Source: Candidatus Woesearchaeota archaeon (lineage in GTDB: Archaea > Nanobdellota > Nanobdellia > SCGC-AAA011-G17 > GW2011-AR20). From it: 34,241 nt of DNA. The position numbers and the translations under genes were made by a program. The notes below the pieces were generated by a model. That model ran no database searches, had not been told where the DNA came from, and saw only the letters and a program-made list of their open reading frames with translations. Positions 9,681 to 18,813 of this stretch are shown piece by piece (position 1 is the first letter of the stretch; each line of letters opens with the position of its first letter). The stretch lies in contig JAGVZK010000010.1 in the NCBI GenBank assembly GCA_018302685.1, forward strand, positions 1 through 34,241, read 5' to 3'.

Positions 9681-10316
9681 TTAAGCTGAAATATCCATCT
9701 GGTTGTCTTTGTTGAAAACTTCCTTTATGCCACTTTTTGTCACTTCATAAACTTCAATTCCATTTCCTGATGCGGCGTCTCTCTGTATTGCTGCGTTCAC
9801 TGCCTGCACTGCAAGTTTAATAGCATCCGGGGAGTTCATGTTCCTTCTGTAATTTGACTCAAGCGTCCCTGTGGCATACATCATTCCTGAGCCGTCAGTA
9901 GAATAATCATCAAACTTTATTACGGAGCCGTCCATCCCGATTGAATATAAATGTGCTCCCTCACCGTCCCTTCCAGCAACTAAGAACTCAACCACTGAAG
10001 GGATATACTGCCTTGCGCTTCCATAAAGTATATTTGCCAGGAAATTCACCGACTCCTTGACAGAGTGAGCCTTATTTCTCCTGAGCTCTGTCAGCTTCAG
10101 GTTAGCTCTTAAAAATCTTCCAAGCAACTGTGCATCAGATACTGAGCCAGTCATTGCAATGAGGAGATTATCATTGACTTTGTATATTTTCTTGAATTTT
10201 TTATCCACAACTATTCTCCCTGCTAGAGTAACCCTCTTGTCAGCCGCCAAGATGACCGAATCTTTGGCGCATAAGCCCACAATCGTGGTTCCTGTTTTCT
10301 TGATTTCTTTTTCCAT
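9681..10316 (-). CDS. psmB: proteasome beta subunit
   Basis: Short propeptide ending KTG before TTIVG; DSVILAADKRVT; SGSGMMYATGTLE-like region. Confidence 0.95.
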   Translation of the reverse strand: MEKEIKKTGTTIVGLCAKDSVILAADKRVTLAGRIVVDKKFKKIYKVNDNLLIAMTGSVSDAQLLGRFLRANLKLTELRRNKAHSVKESVNFLANILYGSARQYIPSVVEFLVAGRDGEGAHLYSIGMDGSVIKFDDYSTDGSGMMYATGTLESNYRRNMNSPDAIKLAVQAVNAAIQRDAASGNGIEVYEVTKSGIKEVFNKDNQMDISA

Positions 10317-10403
10317 CTTGAATCACTTAGAAACTCACTGGTTTATCTGTGTCTGAATTTGTTTATAAATTTTTTGGTGATGTTCCCCGGAAGAAAATTA
10401 TAA

Positions 10404-10676
10404 TTAGTTTATGATTTCAATTTTTAATGCATTGTACATCCATCTATGAAGTAGACAATGTCGTGCAGTCACTCTAATCTCTTTTTGTGGTTTCAATGAT
10501 TCTATGTATTCATCACACCAATTAAGCAAATAAAAACCAAAACAAAGGTCTTTCCCCCCATAATCAACTTTAGGTAAGATGTTCAAATAAAAAACCGGCT
10601 TTTTCAAACGTTGCCTTTCTTTCACTCCATCAAGAGCAACTGTTCCTTCAAATATCCTTTCTCTTAACCCTAACAT
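10404..10676 (-). CDS. hypothetical protein
   Basis: ORF 10404..10748 trimmed to internal ATG at 10676; a TATA box (tttataaa) lies ~36 nt upstream of this ATG, inside the upstream gene tail. Confidence 0.5.
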   Translation of the reverse strand: MLGLRERIFEGTVALDGVKERQRLKKPVFYLNILPKVDYGGKDLCFGFYLLNWCDEYIESLKPQKEIRVTARHCLLHRWMYNALKIEIIN

Positions 10677-10701
10677 CTTAATCACTGTTAAGTTGTGAAG
10701 G

Positions 10702-10998
10702 TTATTTATAAACTTTTTGGTCATTTGTAAATTCAATCCATAATGCAAGAGGATAGTAATGTCCCCCGCTACTTTTTCTCATGAACAAATCCGTTACCAA
10801 CGCTTTAACACCGTCTGCTAAATAAATTTTATCTTCCTCAGGGGCTATATAAAATAACCTTCTGGGAGACTTGCCCTCAAGATTACCAGTATCAGAACTC
10901 TCCAAATTGATGTAGCATACTTTTAGAATCCCAAAAAGATGTTCTTCAGATTCGCGCCATTTTTTTATTCGCCCTTCAAGTCTTCTTATGAGTGCCAT
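10702..10998 (-). CDS. hypothetical protein
   Basis: ORF 10702..11157 trimmed to MALIRRLEGR... at 10998 because the longer form overlaps the divergent PIN gene. Confidence 0.5.
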   Translation of the reverse strand: MALIRRLEGRIKKWRESEEHLFGILKVCYINLESSDTGNLEGKSPRRLFYIAPEEDKIYLADGVKALVTDLFMRKSSGGHYYPLALWIEFTNDQKVYK

Positions 10999-11047
10999 GA
11001 ACTCAACCAAAGAAATATTTTTATAAGCATTGTGGTAATGCAATAGC

Positions 11048-11383
11048 ATGAAAAAAGTAATTCTTGATACAAATTTTATTTTATCCTGTCTAAGCTTTAA
11101 GATAGACTTCATTGTGGAAACAAGAAAGCTGGTTCCAAATTCTACATTGAGCATCATGAAGGGAACGCTTCACGAATTGGAAAATAAGAAGCTTGGAAAT
11201 CTTGCATTGCAGATATTGGGCGAAAAAAAAGTAAACGTGATTGATTCAGGGGATTACGTCGATAATGAAATACTGAATCTGAAAGGAGATTATGCGGTGG
11301 CAACTAATGACAAGGAACTGATTAAAAAATTAAAATTCCCAATAATAAGGATCAAGCAGAAAAAATATCTAATTTTGCAGTAA
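11048..11383 (+). CDS. PIN domain protein (Fcf1/VapC9-like)
   Basis: ILDTNFIL N-terminus; acidic ELENKK, GDYAVATNDKELIKKLK typical of archaeal PIN proteins next to rpoE. Confidence 0.85.
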   Translation: MKKVILDTNFILSCLSFKIDFIVETRKLVPNSTLSIMKGTLHELENKKLGNLALQILGEKKVNVIDSGDYVDNEILNLKGDYAVATNDKELIKKLKFPIIRIKQKKYLILQ

Positions 11384-11423
11384 GAGTTAACTTTAAAAAC
11401 CTTAAACGTTCAATTTAAATAAA

Positions 11424-11960
11424 ATGTTTTATGAATACGAATTAAGGAGTCATATAAGGGTTGACCCAAAGAACTTTCAGGACGATGTCAACAAGGCGGT
11501 TCTCAAGCAGTTGAATGAAACCTTTGAGACATTCATAGGGAAAGATTTGGGGATTGCGATAGGAGTTTCTGAATTGATTGAGGTGGGAGAGGGGATAATA
11601 ATACCTGGGGACGGGGCAGCTTATTATGACACCAGATTCAAGCTCCTGACTTTCAAGCCAGAGCTTCAGGAAGTGTGCCTCGGAGAAATCTCAGACATAA
11701 CTGATTTTGGGGCTTTCATAAACTTAGGACCTATAGACGGGATGATTCATGTGTCCCAGACAATGGATGATTATGTGACTTTTGCAAAATCAGGCGTTTT
11801 AACCGGAAAGGAAACTAAGAAAAGTTTAAAAATAAAGGATTTGTGCAGAGCTAGAATAGTTGCAATAAGCTACAAGAATATAAGGGACCCTAAAATCGGA
11901 TTGACAATGCGTCAGGCTGAGATGGGAAAATTGTCCGATTTGAAGGAGAGTAAAAAATGA
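11424..11960 (+). CDS. rpoE1: RNA polymerase subunit Rpo7 (E')
   Basis: MFYEYELRSHIRVDP N-terminus; S1 domain with ISDITDFGAFINLGPIDGMIHVSQ. Confidence 0.95.
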   Translation: MFYEYELRSHIRVDPKNFQDDVNKAVLKQLNETFETFIGKDLGIAIGVSELIEVGEGIIIPGDGAAYYDTRFKLLTFKPELQEVCLGEISDITDFGAFINLGPIDGMIHVSQTMDDYVTFAKSGVLTGKETKKSLKIKDLCRARIVAISYKNIRDPKIGLTMRQAEMGKLSDLKESKK

Positions 11961-12139
11961 AAAAAGTGTGCAAGAAATGCGGGTTATTCGTCGAAAAAGA
12001 CAAATGCCCAAATGATGGGGGCGATAGTTTTAGCGACAGCTGGAAAGGCCGTCTGTTCATATTTGACGCTAACAAGTCAGAAGTTGCAAAGAATTTAGAC
12101 ATTAAAATGAAGGGGGAGTACGCAATCAAGATAAAATGA
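11957..12139 (+). CDS. spt4: Spt4 (RpoE'')
   Basis: VCKKCGLFVEKDKCP...SDSWKGRLFIFDANKSEVAKNLDIKMKGEYAIKI; ATGA overlap with rpoE1. Confidence 0.9.
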   Translation: MKKVCKKCGLFVEKDKCPNDGGDSFSDSWKGRLFIFDANKSEVAKNLDIKMKGEYAIKIK

Positions 12140-12420
12140 AAGTTCTGAGCCAATTTAAAAATAATTTGATGGGAAGGGTTGATTATGAAATTGATGTGGG
12201 CCACGACAAGTCCTCCACTCCAAAGAGGGATGAAATAATTAAAAAATTGGCTGAATTCTTCAAGGTGAATCCCAAATTGGTGAAATTGAGGGCAATTAGC
12301 CAGAAATACGGCTTTCCAAAGAGCAGAATCAAGGCCTCTATCTATGAGTCAGAAGAGGGATTTAAGGTTGAGGTAACAAACAAGAAGAAAAATGGCAAAA
12401 AAGAAGAAACCAAAAAATAA
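12136..12420 (+). CDS. rps24e: 30S ribosomal protein S24e
   Basis: [30 protein letters not shown]; position after spt4. Confidence 0.95.
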   Translation: MKVLSQFKNNLMGRVDYEIDVGHDKSSTPKRDEIIKKLAEFFKVNPKLVKLRAISQKYGFPKSRIKASIYESEEGFKVEVTNKKKNGKKEETKK

Positions 12421-12574
12421 AAGCCCGAGCAAGAAATCCGCTAAGTATAAGTTGGAGGGATCTAGCCTTGTTAGGGGTAGAACCTGCCCAAAGTGCGGTC
12501 CAGGAGTATTCCTGGGAAAGCATAAAGATAGGCTTTACTGCGGCAAGTGCCATTACGTTGAGATGGGTAATTAA
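12392..12574 (+). CDS. rps27ae: 30S ribosomal protein S27ae
   Basis: [26 protein letters not shown] zinc ribbon; overlaps rps24e by 29 nt. Confidence 0.95.
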   Translation: MAKKKKPKNKSPSKKSAKYKLEGSSLVRGRTCPKCGPGVFLGKHKDRLYCGKCHYVEMGN

Positions 12575-12823
12575 TTTTCTTTAAAAATCATTATCTCTTG
12601 AGGCAATGAATCCTCTGGATTAAAATTAGAATTGCATCACCTCCAATTATTGTGTCACAAACTTATTATAAAACCCGAAGAAGCTCCATCCGAAGACAGA
12701 GACTTCTTGGGAAAAAAGAGGTGATTAATATTGGGATAATCTACTAGTATATAAACCTTTCGGTTAGTTCTTATTTTAAAGTAGTTACATAATCTTATAA
12801 AACGTTAGTAGTATCTTTCACTC

Positions 12824-13546
12824 ATGCACCAAGAAATATATAACATGCTCATTCAAAGAGACGAGATTACGTGGCAGTCAATTCTTATGGATTTGATAAA
12901 ATCAGAGCAGATGAGCCCATGGGACATAGACGTTTCCCAGCTGGCAAAGATGTATCTCAAAAAAGTTAAGGAGATGAAAGAGGCAAACCTTCACATTTCA
13001 GGCAAGATAATCCTTGCATCAGCTATGTTGTTGAGAATCAAGTCAAACAAGCTGGCAAACGAGGAAGTGTATAATTTTGATTCTATGCTCTTCAAGGAAG
13101 ATGATACTTATGAGGAGCTTGAAGACTTATTTGATTCCGCTCCAGATCCTTCAAAGGGCTCGTTCAGGCCCCAATTGACAATAAAGACGCCGATGCCGAG
13201 GAAGAGAAAAGTCACATTGAATGATCTTGTGTCTGCATTGAACAAGGCCCTTGAGATAGAGAAGAGAAGAACTATAAGAAACCAGCTTAATCAGATTGTC
13301 AATGTAAAAATTCCAGAGAAAAAAGTTGACATTTCCCAGTTGATTAAGGATGTTTATGACAAGATTGTGACTCTCTTCCAGACTAAGGAAAAATTGAAAT
13401 TTTCAGCGCTTGTGAATTCTGAGAAGAAGGAGGACAAGATAATGACATTCATTCCGGTTCTTCACCTTGCAAATCAGGAAAAGATAACAATAAATCAGGA
13501 GCAGGAATTTGGTGAGATAGACATAGAAATGTATCGCCAAAGCTGA
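12824..13546 (+). CDS. scpA: segregation and condensation protein A (ScpA kleisin)
   Basis: ITWQSILMDLIKSEQMSPWDIDVSQLAKMYL...ASAMLLRIKS. Confidence 0.9.
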   Translation: MHQEIYNMLIQRDEITWQSILMDLIKSEQMSPWDIDVSQLAKMYLKKVKEMKEANLHISGKIILASAMLLRIKSNKLANEEVYNFDSMLFKEDDTYEELEDLFDSAPDPSKGSFRPQLTIKTPMPRKRKVTLNDLVSALNKALEIEKRRTIRNQLNQIVNVKIPEKKVDISQLIKDVYDKIVTLFQTKEKLKFSALVNSEKKEDKIMTFIPVLHLANQEKITINQEQEFGEIDIEMYRQS

Positions 13547-13611
13547 AATAGAATTTAAAACCACAAAAGATTTATAAAAAAATAAAACAGACAAAAAAGG
13601 GGTGAAAAACT

Positions 13612-14337
13612 ATGAGTTTCAATTATTTGGGTGCAATAAAGAGGCCTTTTGCAGATTTTAACAAGCTTTTAATCGGAGTTTTGTTTTTATTAATACCAAT
13701 AGTCAATATAGCGACGGGATTCTTTGTGAGGGGGTACAGGCTTGAGGCTGCCAAGAATTACAATAAGAAGCTTCCTGAATGGAAGGACTTCGGAAAGTTG
13801 TTTGTTAGGGGTTTGCTGTCTTGGGTCATCGCGATAATATACATGATCCCCGCATTCATTCTGTTGTTCGTTTCAATAGGAAGGATTATCTATGATGTGA
13901 TTATCCAGTATGGCTTGAGTCAGGGATTGAGCACGGATAATCCTCTGTCGGATTCCATAATTCAGAATTTCCTCCTGAGCAATACAGGGCTGATACCTGT
14001 GTTCTTCATAGGATTGGTTCTGATGGTGATGGCTGCTTATATAACTCCGATTGCAGTCATGGGGTACATTCAGAAGTACAATTTTAAGGATGCATTTAAG
14101 CTTGGTGAAGTGTTCAGGAAGGCATTTACAGGGAAGTACTTCGTTGCAATCCTGGCAATACTGCTCTATGGCTTTATAGTAAGCCTGGTGTTGAATGTGC
14201 TGCAGATGGGGATAGTTTTGATAGGTGTCCAGTTCATTGCGGTCGCCTTGACTCTGATAGTGACTTCATTGGCGTCATATATGCTGATGATAACAAACTA
14301 TACAGTCTTTGGGGAAGTCTATCCAAAGATTAAGTAA
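13612..14337 (+). CDS. DUF4013-like multi-pass membrane protein
   Basis: FNYLGAIKRPFADFNKLLIGVLFLLIPIVN...GYRLEAAKN; several TM helices; SD-like aggggtg upstream. Confidence 0.8.
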   Translation: MSFNYLGAIKRPFADFNKLLIGVLFLLIPIVNIATGFFVRGYRLEAAKNYNKKLPEWKDFGKLFVRGLLSWVIAIIYMIPAFILLFVSIGRIIYDVIIQYGLSQGLSTDNPLSDSIIQNFLLSNTGLIPVFFIGLVLMVMAAYITPIAVMGYIQKYNFKDAFKLGEVFRKAFTGKYFVAILAILLYGFIVSLVLNVLQMGIVLIGVQFIAVALTLIVTSLASYMLMITNYTVFGEVYPKIK

Positions 14338-14398
14338 TTTTTTTCTCTTTCTAATTGAATAGAGAATTATAGCCAAGCCCCCAAAATTCTTTTGACTT

Positions 14399-15238
14399 TC
14401 ATTTGTAAAATTTTATTTCTATTTTTTTATCAATGCTTAGAATTGCGAATTGCCCTTTGTCCGCCTCGCCTGGATTGACTAGCAAACTTTTGCCTATTTT
14501 TGCAGTTTTTTGTGAATACTCATGCATGTGGCCGCAAACAACAATCTTTGGCTGATATTTTCTTATATACTTTAAATAATACTCGTCCCCAAGATTTTTT
14601 CCATACATCGGGCTCTCTTTACACAGTATTTTATCCAGATGGTTTAAGGGAGGATCATGAATTAAAAAAATAGAATTATCAAAAGTTTCCACTTGAGAAA
14701 ATATTCTTTTTAATCTTTTATCCCACATTGAATTTGTTCTCGCAATTCCTTTTTTAATGTATTTGTTAAACTTAAGTTTTTCCTTTCCTTTTTCAGTAGG
14801 AAACCTGTATCCTGAATTAGCAATTAATGTAAAATCTTTTCTTTTAATTGTTCTAGCGTCCAACAATTCCAAATTTTTATATTTCTTAACTTCTTTTGAC
14901 AAAGAAACCAAAGAAGGTTTTTTGTTTCTTGAGTTCTTTTCCAAATCAAAATTGCCCCTTATAATATAAACTTTTTTCCCAAGCGAATTCAGAAATTTCA
15001 GCGTATTAATTAGGGTTTTACTTGACCTAATCCTTATTTTATTATATTTTTCTTTTCCGATTATTTTTTCCAAAGGTTTTTTGTCAAGTTCATTCCAATA
15101 TTTGAAAATGTATTTTCTCAAACCTCCGTCCGAAACGAGGTCCCCATTGCATAGGGCATATTCAAAATCTAAATTATAAACTCTATTCAACTTAGAATGT
15201 ATTTTTCCATGGAAATCACCAATCAATAAGAATTTCAT
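14399..15238 (-). CDS. metallophosphoesterase
   Basis: GDFHGK...CNGDLVSDGG, IRGNFD, LIHDPP, VCGHMHEYSQ motifs. Confidence 0.9.
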   Translation of the reverse strand: MKFLLIGDFHGKIHSKLNRVYNLDFEYALCNGDLVSDGGLRKYIFKYWNELDKKPLEKIIGKEKYNKIRIRSSKTLINTLKFLNSLGKKVYIIRGNFDLEKNSRNKKPSLVSLSKEVKKYKNLELLDARTIKRKDFTLIANSGYRFPTEKGKEKLKFNKYIKKGIARTNSMWDKRLKRIFSQVETFDNSIFLIHDPPLNHLDKILCKESPMYGKNLGDEYYLKYIRKYQPKIVVCGHMHEYSQKTAKIGKSLLVNPGEADKGQFAILSIDKKIEIKFYK

Positions 15239-16374
15239 TTCATTCTCTTAATTAAATCCTCTCTCTTCAGCAGGTCTTCTTTTCCAGATTTCATGTCCTT
15301 CAGTTTGAATTTTTTGTTTTTAACTTCGTCAGAGCCGGCAAATACAACATATGGAATCCCCATTTTGTTTGCATACTCAAGCCCCTTGCTTATTTTGTCA
15401 AGAACAATTGTCCTAAGCCCGTTGTCCCTTAAGAATTCGCCCAATTTAATTGCATCCCTATCCTGTTTTATATTGACAATCAGGCACTGAAGATTATCCA
15501 TTTCAATTTTGGCTAGTTTCTGGAGCCTGTCCAGCCCGAAAGCCAGTCCGGTGCACTGAACCCCGTCAATCAGATATGACCCCCCTGCAACAACAGTTTC
15601 TTTCATGCCTTCTGATTTTACTTCAAAAACATTCCTGTTATAGTAGCTTAAGCCCCTTGCCAGAGTTGGCAGGAATTTTATCCTAACGCCGAAGTATCTG
15701 CAGTACTTCTCCAGCTCCTCAATGTCGCTGTAATTTTTATATTCCTTGAAGTTAGTTTTCTTTAATTTGTCAATCAGCCTGTCAGCATTGTATGCCTTTA
15801 GATTATCCTTGACCTCTTTTTCACTGAGCTTATCTAGTTTGTCTATCTCTCTTATGACCTCTTCTTTCTTCTTGATTCCTTCCTTGTCCAGAATCTCGTT
15901 CAGCAGTCTTCTGGAGTTTACATAAATCTCGTATTTTATTCCCAGCTCATCCAGAACTTTTGAGGTTATCTTTAGGACTTCAGCATCATCTATGTAGTCG
16001 GAGCCAACAACGTCAATATCGCACTGAGTGAACTCCCTGAATCTGTTTGAGGATATTGGCTCGTCCCTGAATACGCTTCCAATCTGGAATCTCTTGTACG
16101 GAAGCCTCTTGTTCTTGGAAATTCTCTTGAGCTGAAATGTGAACTCATATCTCAGGGCAAGATCCCTCTTTCCCTTGTCTTTAAGCCTGAAGATATCGGA
16201 GATTACTTCATCGTTTTCATTTCCTTTTTTTACGAAGCTCTCAAACTCAACTATCGGCGTCTCAGCGGGCTCGTATCCATACAACCTGAAATTATTTGCC
16301 AGAATCTCCTTTATCTTGCCCCTCTTGATTGCGTCTTCCCCAGTTACATCCTTGAACCCTTTGACAGTTTCCAT
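15235..16374 (-). CDS. hisS: histidyl-tRNA synthetase
   Basis: KGFKDVTGEDA N-terminus; class II motif 2 FQIGSVFRDEPISSNRFREFTQCDID; GLSYYNRNVFE. Confidence 0.95.
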   Translation of the reverse strand: METVKGFKDVTGEDAIKRGKIKEILANNFRLYGYEPAETPIVEFESFVKKGNENDEVISDIFRLKDKGKRDLALRYEFTFQLKRISKNKRLPYKRFQIGSVFRDEPISSNRFREFTQCDIDVVGSDYIDDAEVLKITSKVLDELGIKYEIYVNSRRLLNEILDKEGIKKKEEVIREIDKLDKLSEKEVKDNLKAYNADRLIDKLKKTNFKEYKNYSDIEELEKYCRYFGVRIKFLPTLARGLSYYNRNVFEVKSEGMKETVVAGGSYLIDGVQCTGLAFGLDRLQKLAKIEMDNLQCLIVNIKQDRDAIKLGEFLRDNGLRTIVLDKISKGLEYANKMGIPYVVFAGSDEVKNKKFKLKDMKSGKEDLLKREDLIKRMK

Positions 16375-16385
16375 CTTTTATAAAA

Positions 16386-16471
16386 GCGGTGACGGGGACT
16401 TGAACCCCGGACTTAGGATTTCTGTTGGTGAAAACCACAGTCCTAAATTATACCAACTTAACTATCACCGC
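16386..16471 (-). tRNA. tRNA-His (GUG) with 15-nt intron at 37/38
   Basis: Minus-strand GCGGTGA/TCACCGC acceptor; GTTA/TAAT D stem; TAGGA/TCCTA anticodon stem; CTGTGG^intron^A loop; CGGGG-TTCAAGT-CCCCG T arm. Intron TTTTCACCAACAGAA; a CTGT/ACAG helix with 3-nt bulges GGT and AAA forms a relaxed BHB. Encoded G at -1 (plus-strand c16472). Confidence 0.9.
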
Positions 16472-16733
16472 CATAAACCTCCAGATTTGATATAGAATTA
16501 CCTAAATAAAAGTCTTTTCTATTGGTGAAAACAATCAACTCGTGCCATTGTACAATTGAAGAGAATCAATGGTTTATAAAATTTGTTATTTCATCGCTGA
16601 ACATTGCATTCCAAAAGTTTCTCATAGTCTTTCACCAAAATGCCATCAGGAGATAATTAGTCTTTAATGAACAACCATTCTTGAAATAAAACTTTCCAAA
16701 ACCTTTTTAAATTCAGTTCTTCCAAAAATTCCT

Positions 16734-16991
16734 ATGGAAGCGGTAATATCAAGTTTCAGGAGAGGAAGGCACACTCAGTATACCAGTCAGATGATTATAG
16801 AGCCTAACATGGACAGTGAGAAGGCAAAATCCTTGATAGGAAAAACAGCTGTCTGGACATCGCCAGGGAAGAATAAGAAGCAAATAAAAGGGAAGATAAA
16901 GAAACTTCATGGAAACAAAGGAAGATTGAGAGTTCATTTTGAGACAGGAATGCCCGGCCAGTCATTAGGGGCAAAGGTAAGGATAGAATAA
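16734..16991 (+). CDS. rpl35ae: 50S ribosomal protein L35Ae
   Basis: MEAVISSFRRGRHTQYTSQMII...GKTAVWTSPGKNKKQIKGKI. Confidence 0.92.
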   Translation: MEAVISSFRRGRHTQYTSQMIIEPNMDSEKAKSLIGKTAVWTSPGKNKKQIKGKIKKLHGNKGRLRVHFETGMPGQSLGAKVRIE

Positions 16992-16992
16992 G

Positions 16993-17520
16993 ATGGCAAG
17001 CTTAAGAAAAGGAAAATGCTACAGAAAGCAGGTAAGACCCTACACCAGAACATCTAAGGTTAAAGCAAAGTCATTCATAAAGACAAGACCTGCAAACAGG
17101 ATTGTAAGGTACAACATGGGAAATTCCCAGAAAGATTTCAAGTACGAAGTTCTCATAGTTTCAAAGGAGGATATCCAAATAAGGCATAATGCTCTGGAGT
17201 CTGCAAGGCTTGTTGTCTTCAGAAGACTGCAGAAGCTTGGCAATACTAATTTTTATTTTCAGATTAATGTTTTCCCTCATCAGATTCTTAGGGAGAACAA
17301 GATGCTTTCAGGGGCAAGGGCAGATAGGCTGCAGACAGGTATGAGCCATGCTTTTGGGAAGCCGATGGGGCTGGCGGCGAGGGTGAAAAAGGGGAAGGTT
17401 ATCCTGTCAACAAAGGTTGACTCTGAAAATCTTGAAGCCGTGAAAGATGCCATGAAAAAATCAATACCAAGGCTGCCTTGCAGGTGTTCAGTTGAAATTA
17501 AGAAGATTGATTCTTCATAA
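16993..17520 (+). CDS. rpl10e: 50S ribosomal protein L10e (L16)
   Basis: RPYTRTSKVK...ENKMLSGARADRLQTGMSHAFGKPMGLAARVKKG. Confidence 0.97.
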   Translation: MASLRKGKCYRKQVRPYTRTSKVKAKSFIKTRPANRIVRYNMGNSQKDFKYEVLIVSKEDIQIRHNALESARLVVFRRLQKLGNTNFYFQINVFPHQILRENKMLSGARADRLQTGMSHAFGKPMGLAARVKKGKVILSTKVDSENLEAVKDAMKKSIPRLPCRCSVEIKKIDSS

Positions 17521-17538
17521 ATATTTTTGAATATAAAA

Positions 17539-18123
17539 CTAAACCATCCTTACGAACACAAATTCGCCAAAATCTTCTTTGACCAGCCCGTTTTTACTCT
17601 TAGTTATTTTTATCATTTTTTGGAGATATTTTCCGATGGGCCCGATGAGGATTCCACCCTCTTTCAACTGTTCAATTAATCTCTCAGGGATTCTTTCAGG
17701 GGCAGCTGTTAAGATTATCTTGTCAAATAGGGATTTCTCTTTTAATCCTTCGTATCCATTTCTGTTGAAGATTTCAAAATTTGTTATCCCTTCTTTTTGG
17801 AGATTTGCCTCAGCGAGGTCGATCAGTTCCCTGTGAATCTCCAGAGAGTATGCTTTCCTCACCATTGAGCATATCAGGGCCAGATTGTATCCTGAGCCCG
17901 TCCCAATCTCGAGGACTTTGTCATTTCTCTTTAGTTCAAGCGCCTGAAGCATTATCATAATTGTAGTCGGCTGGGAGATTGTCTGTCCGCACTTGATTGG
18001 AAGTGCACTGTCAATGTAGGCCTGGCTCCTGTTCAGGACGAAATTCTCCCTCTCAACTCTCCGGAAAGCTTCAATTAATCTATCATCATGAACAATTCCA
18101 TTGGCCGTCCAATAGTCTATCAT
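17539..18123 (-). CDS. pcm: protein-L-isoaspartate O-methyltransferase
   Basis: SALPIKCGQTISQPTTIMIMLQAL, VLEIGTGSGYNLALI; start trimmed to MIDYWTANGIV because the longer ORF overlaps the divergent gene. Confidence 0.93.
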   Translation of the reverse strand: MIDYWTANGIVHDDRLIEAFRRVERENFVLNRSQAYIDSALPIKCGQTISQPTTIMIMLQALELKRNDKVLEIGTGSGYNLALICSMVRKAYSLEIHRELIDLAEANLQKEGITNFEIFNRNGYEGLKEKSLFDKIILTAAPERIPERLIEQLKEGGILIGPIGKYLQKMIKITKSKNGLVKEDFGEFVFVRMV

Positions 18124-18183
18124 CTGCTCTTTTCCAATCACGCAATAAACAATATTTAAAAATAGATAAACCTTTTTGTATTC

Positions 18184-18813
18184 ATGAAAAACATCATTGT
18201 ATTCTGCGCGCACAGCGATGATTCTGAGATTTCAATAGGGGGGACAATATTGAAATATTCCCTAGATTATAACATCATAAAGCTGATCCTTTCTTCAGGG
18301 GAAAAGTCAACGCCGCACCTTCACGAGGAGTACATAATAAATGAGAGAATAAAGGAGACTGAGAGAATATCCAGGAAGATGGGGATAAAGGAAAATATTT
18401 ACTTTCATTTAATCGACGGGAAACTGCAGAAGTTCAAGAATGATGAGGGCATATTAAATCAGGTCAGGGATATAATCCTAAAATACAGGCCGGCGAAGAT
18501 ATTCACTTTGACTCCTATAGACCCGCATCCAGACCATAGGGCGGCTAATGAGATAACACTGAATGCCCTGAAGCTTTCCAAATATGAATGCCCTGTTTAT
18601 GGGTATGAAGTGTGGAATTTGATAAAGTTAAGGCAGCCGATGGTTTATGAGGATATCACCGAATTCTTCAGGAAAAAGGTGCAGCTCATGAGGGAATTCA
18701 GGTCCCAGTGGATATCCATTTATGCCTTGTTGATCCCGACATACATAAGGGCAATAAGGAACGGGGGAAAGATAAAAAAGAAATATGCTGAGAGGTTTTT
18801 CAAGCTGAAATGA
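18184..18813 (+). CDS. PIG-L/LmbE family deacetylase
   Basis: CAHSDDSEISIGGTI (AHxDD) and PIDPHPDHRAANE. Confidence 0.9.
   Translation: MKNIIVFCAHSDDSEISIGGTILKYSLDYNIIKLILSSGEKSTPHLHEEYIINERIKETERISRKMGIKENIYFHLIDGKLQKFKNDEGILNQVRDIILKYRPAKIFTLTPIDPHPDHRAANEITLNALKLSKYECPVYGYEVWNLIKLRQPMVYEDITEFFRKKVQLMREFRSQWISIYALLIPTYIRAIRNGGKIKKKYAERFFKLK

Noticed and set aside
12575-12823. Possible tRNA or gene remnant in the S27ae-scpA intergenic region
   Set aside because: No tRNA cloverleaf could be built; short open frames lack recognisable motifs.
16386-16471. Reading the tRNA as a class II (Leu/Ser) tRNA with a long variable arm
   Set aside because: The extra nucleotides fall inside the anticodon loop and form a BHB-like helix; removing 15 nt gives a standard tRNA-His anticodon loop CTGTGGA.
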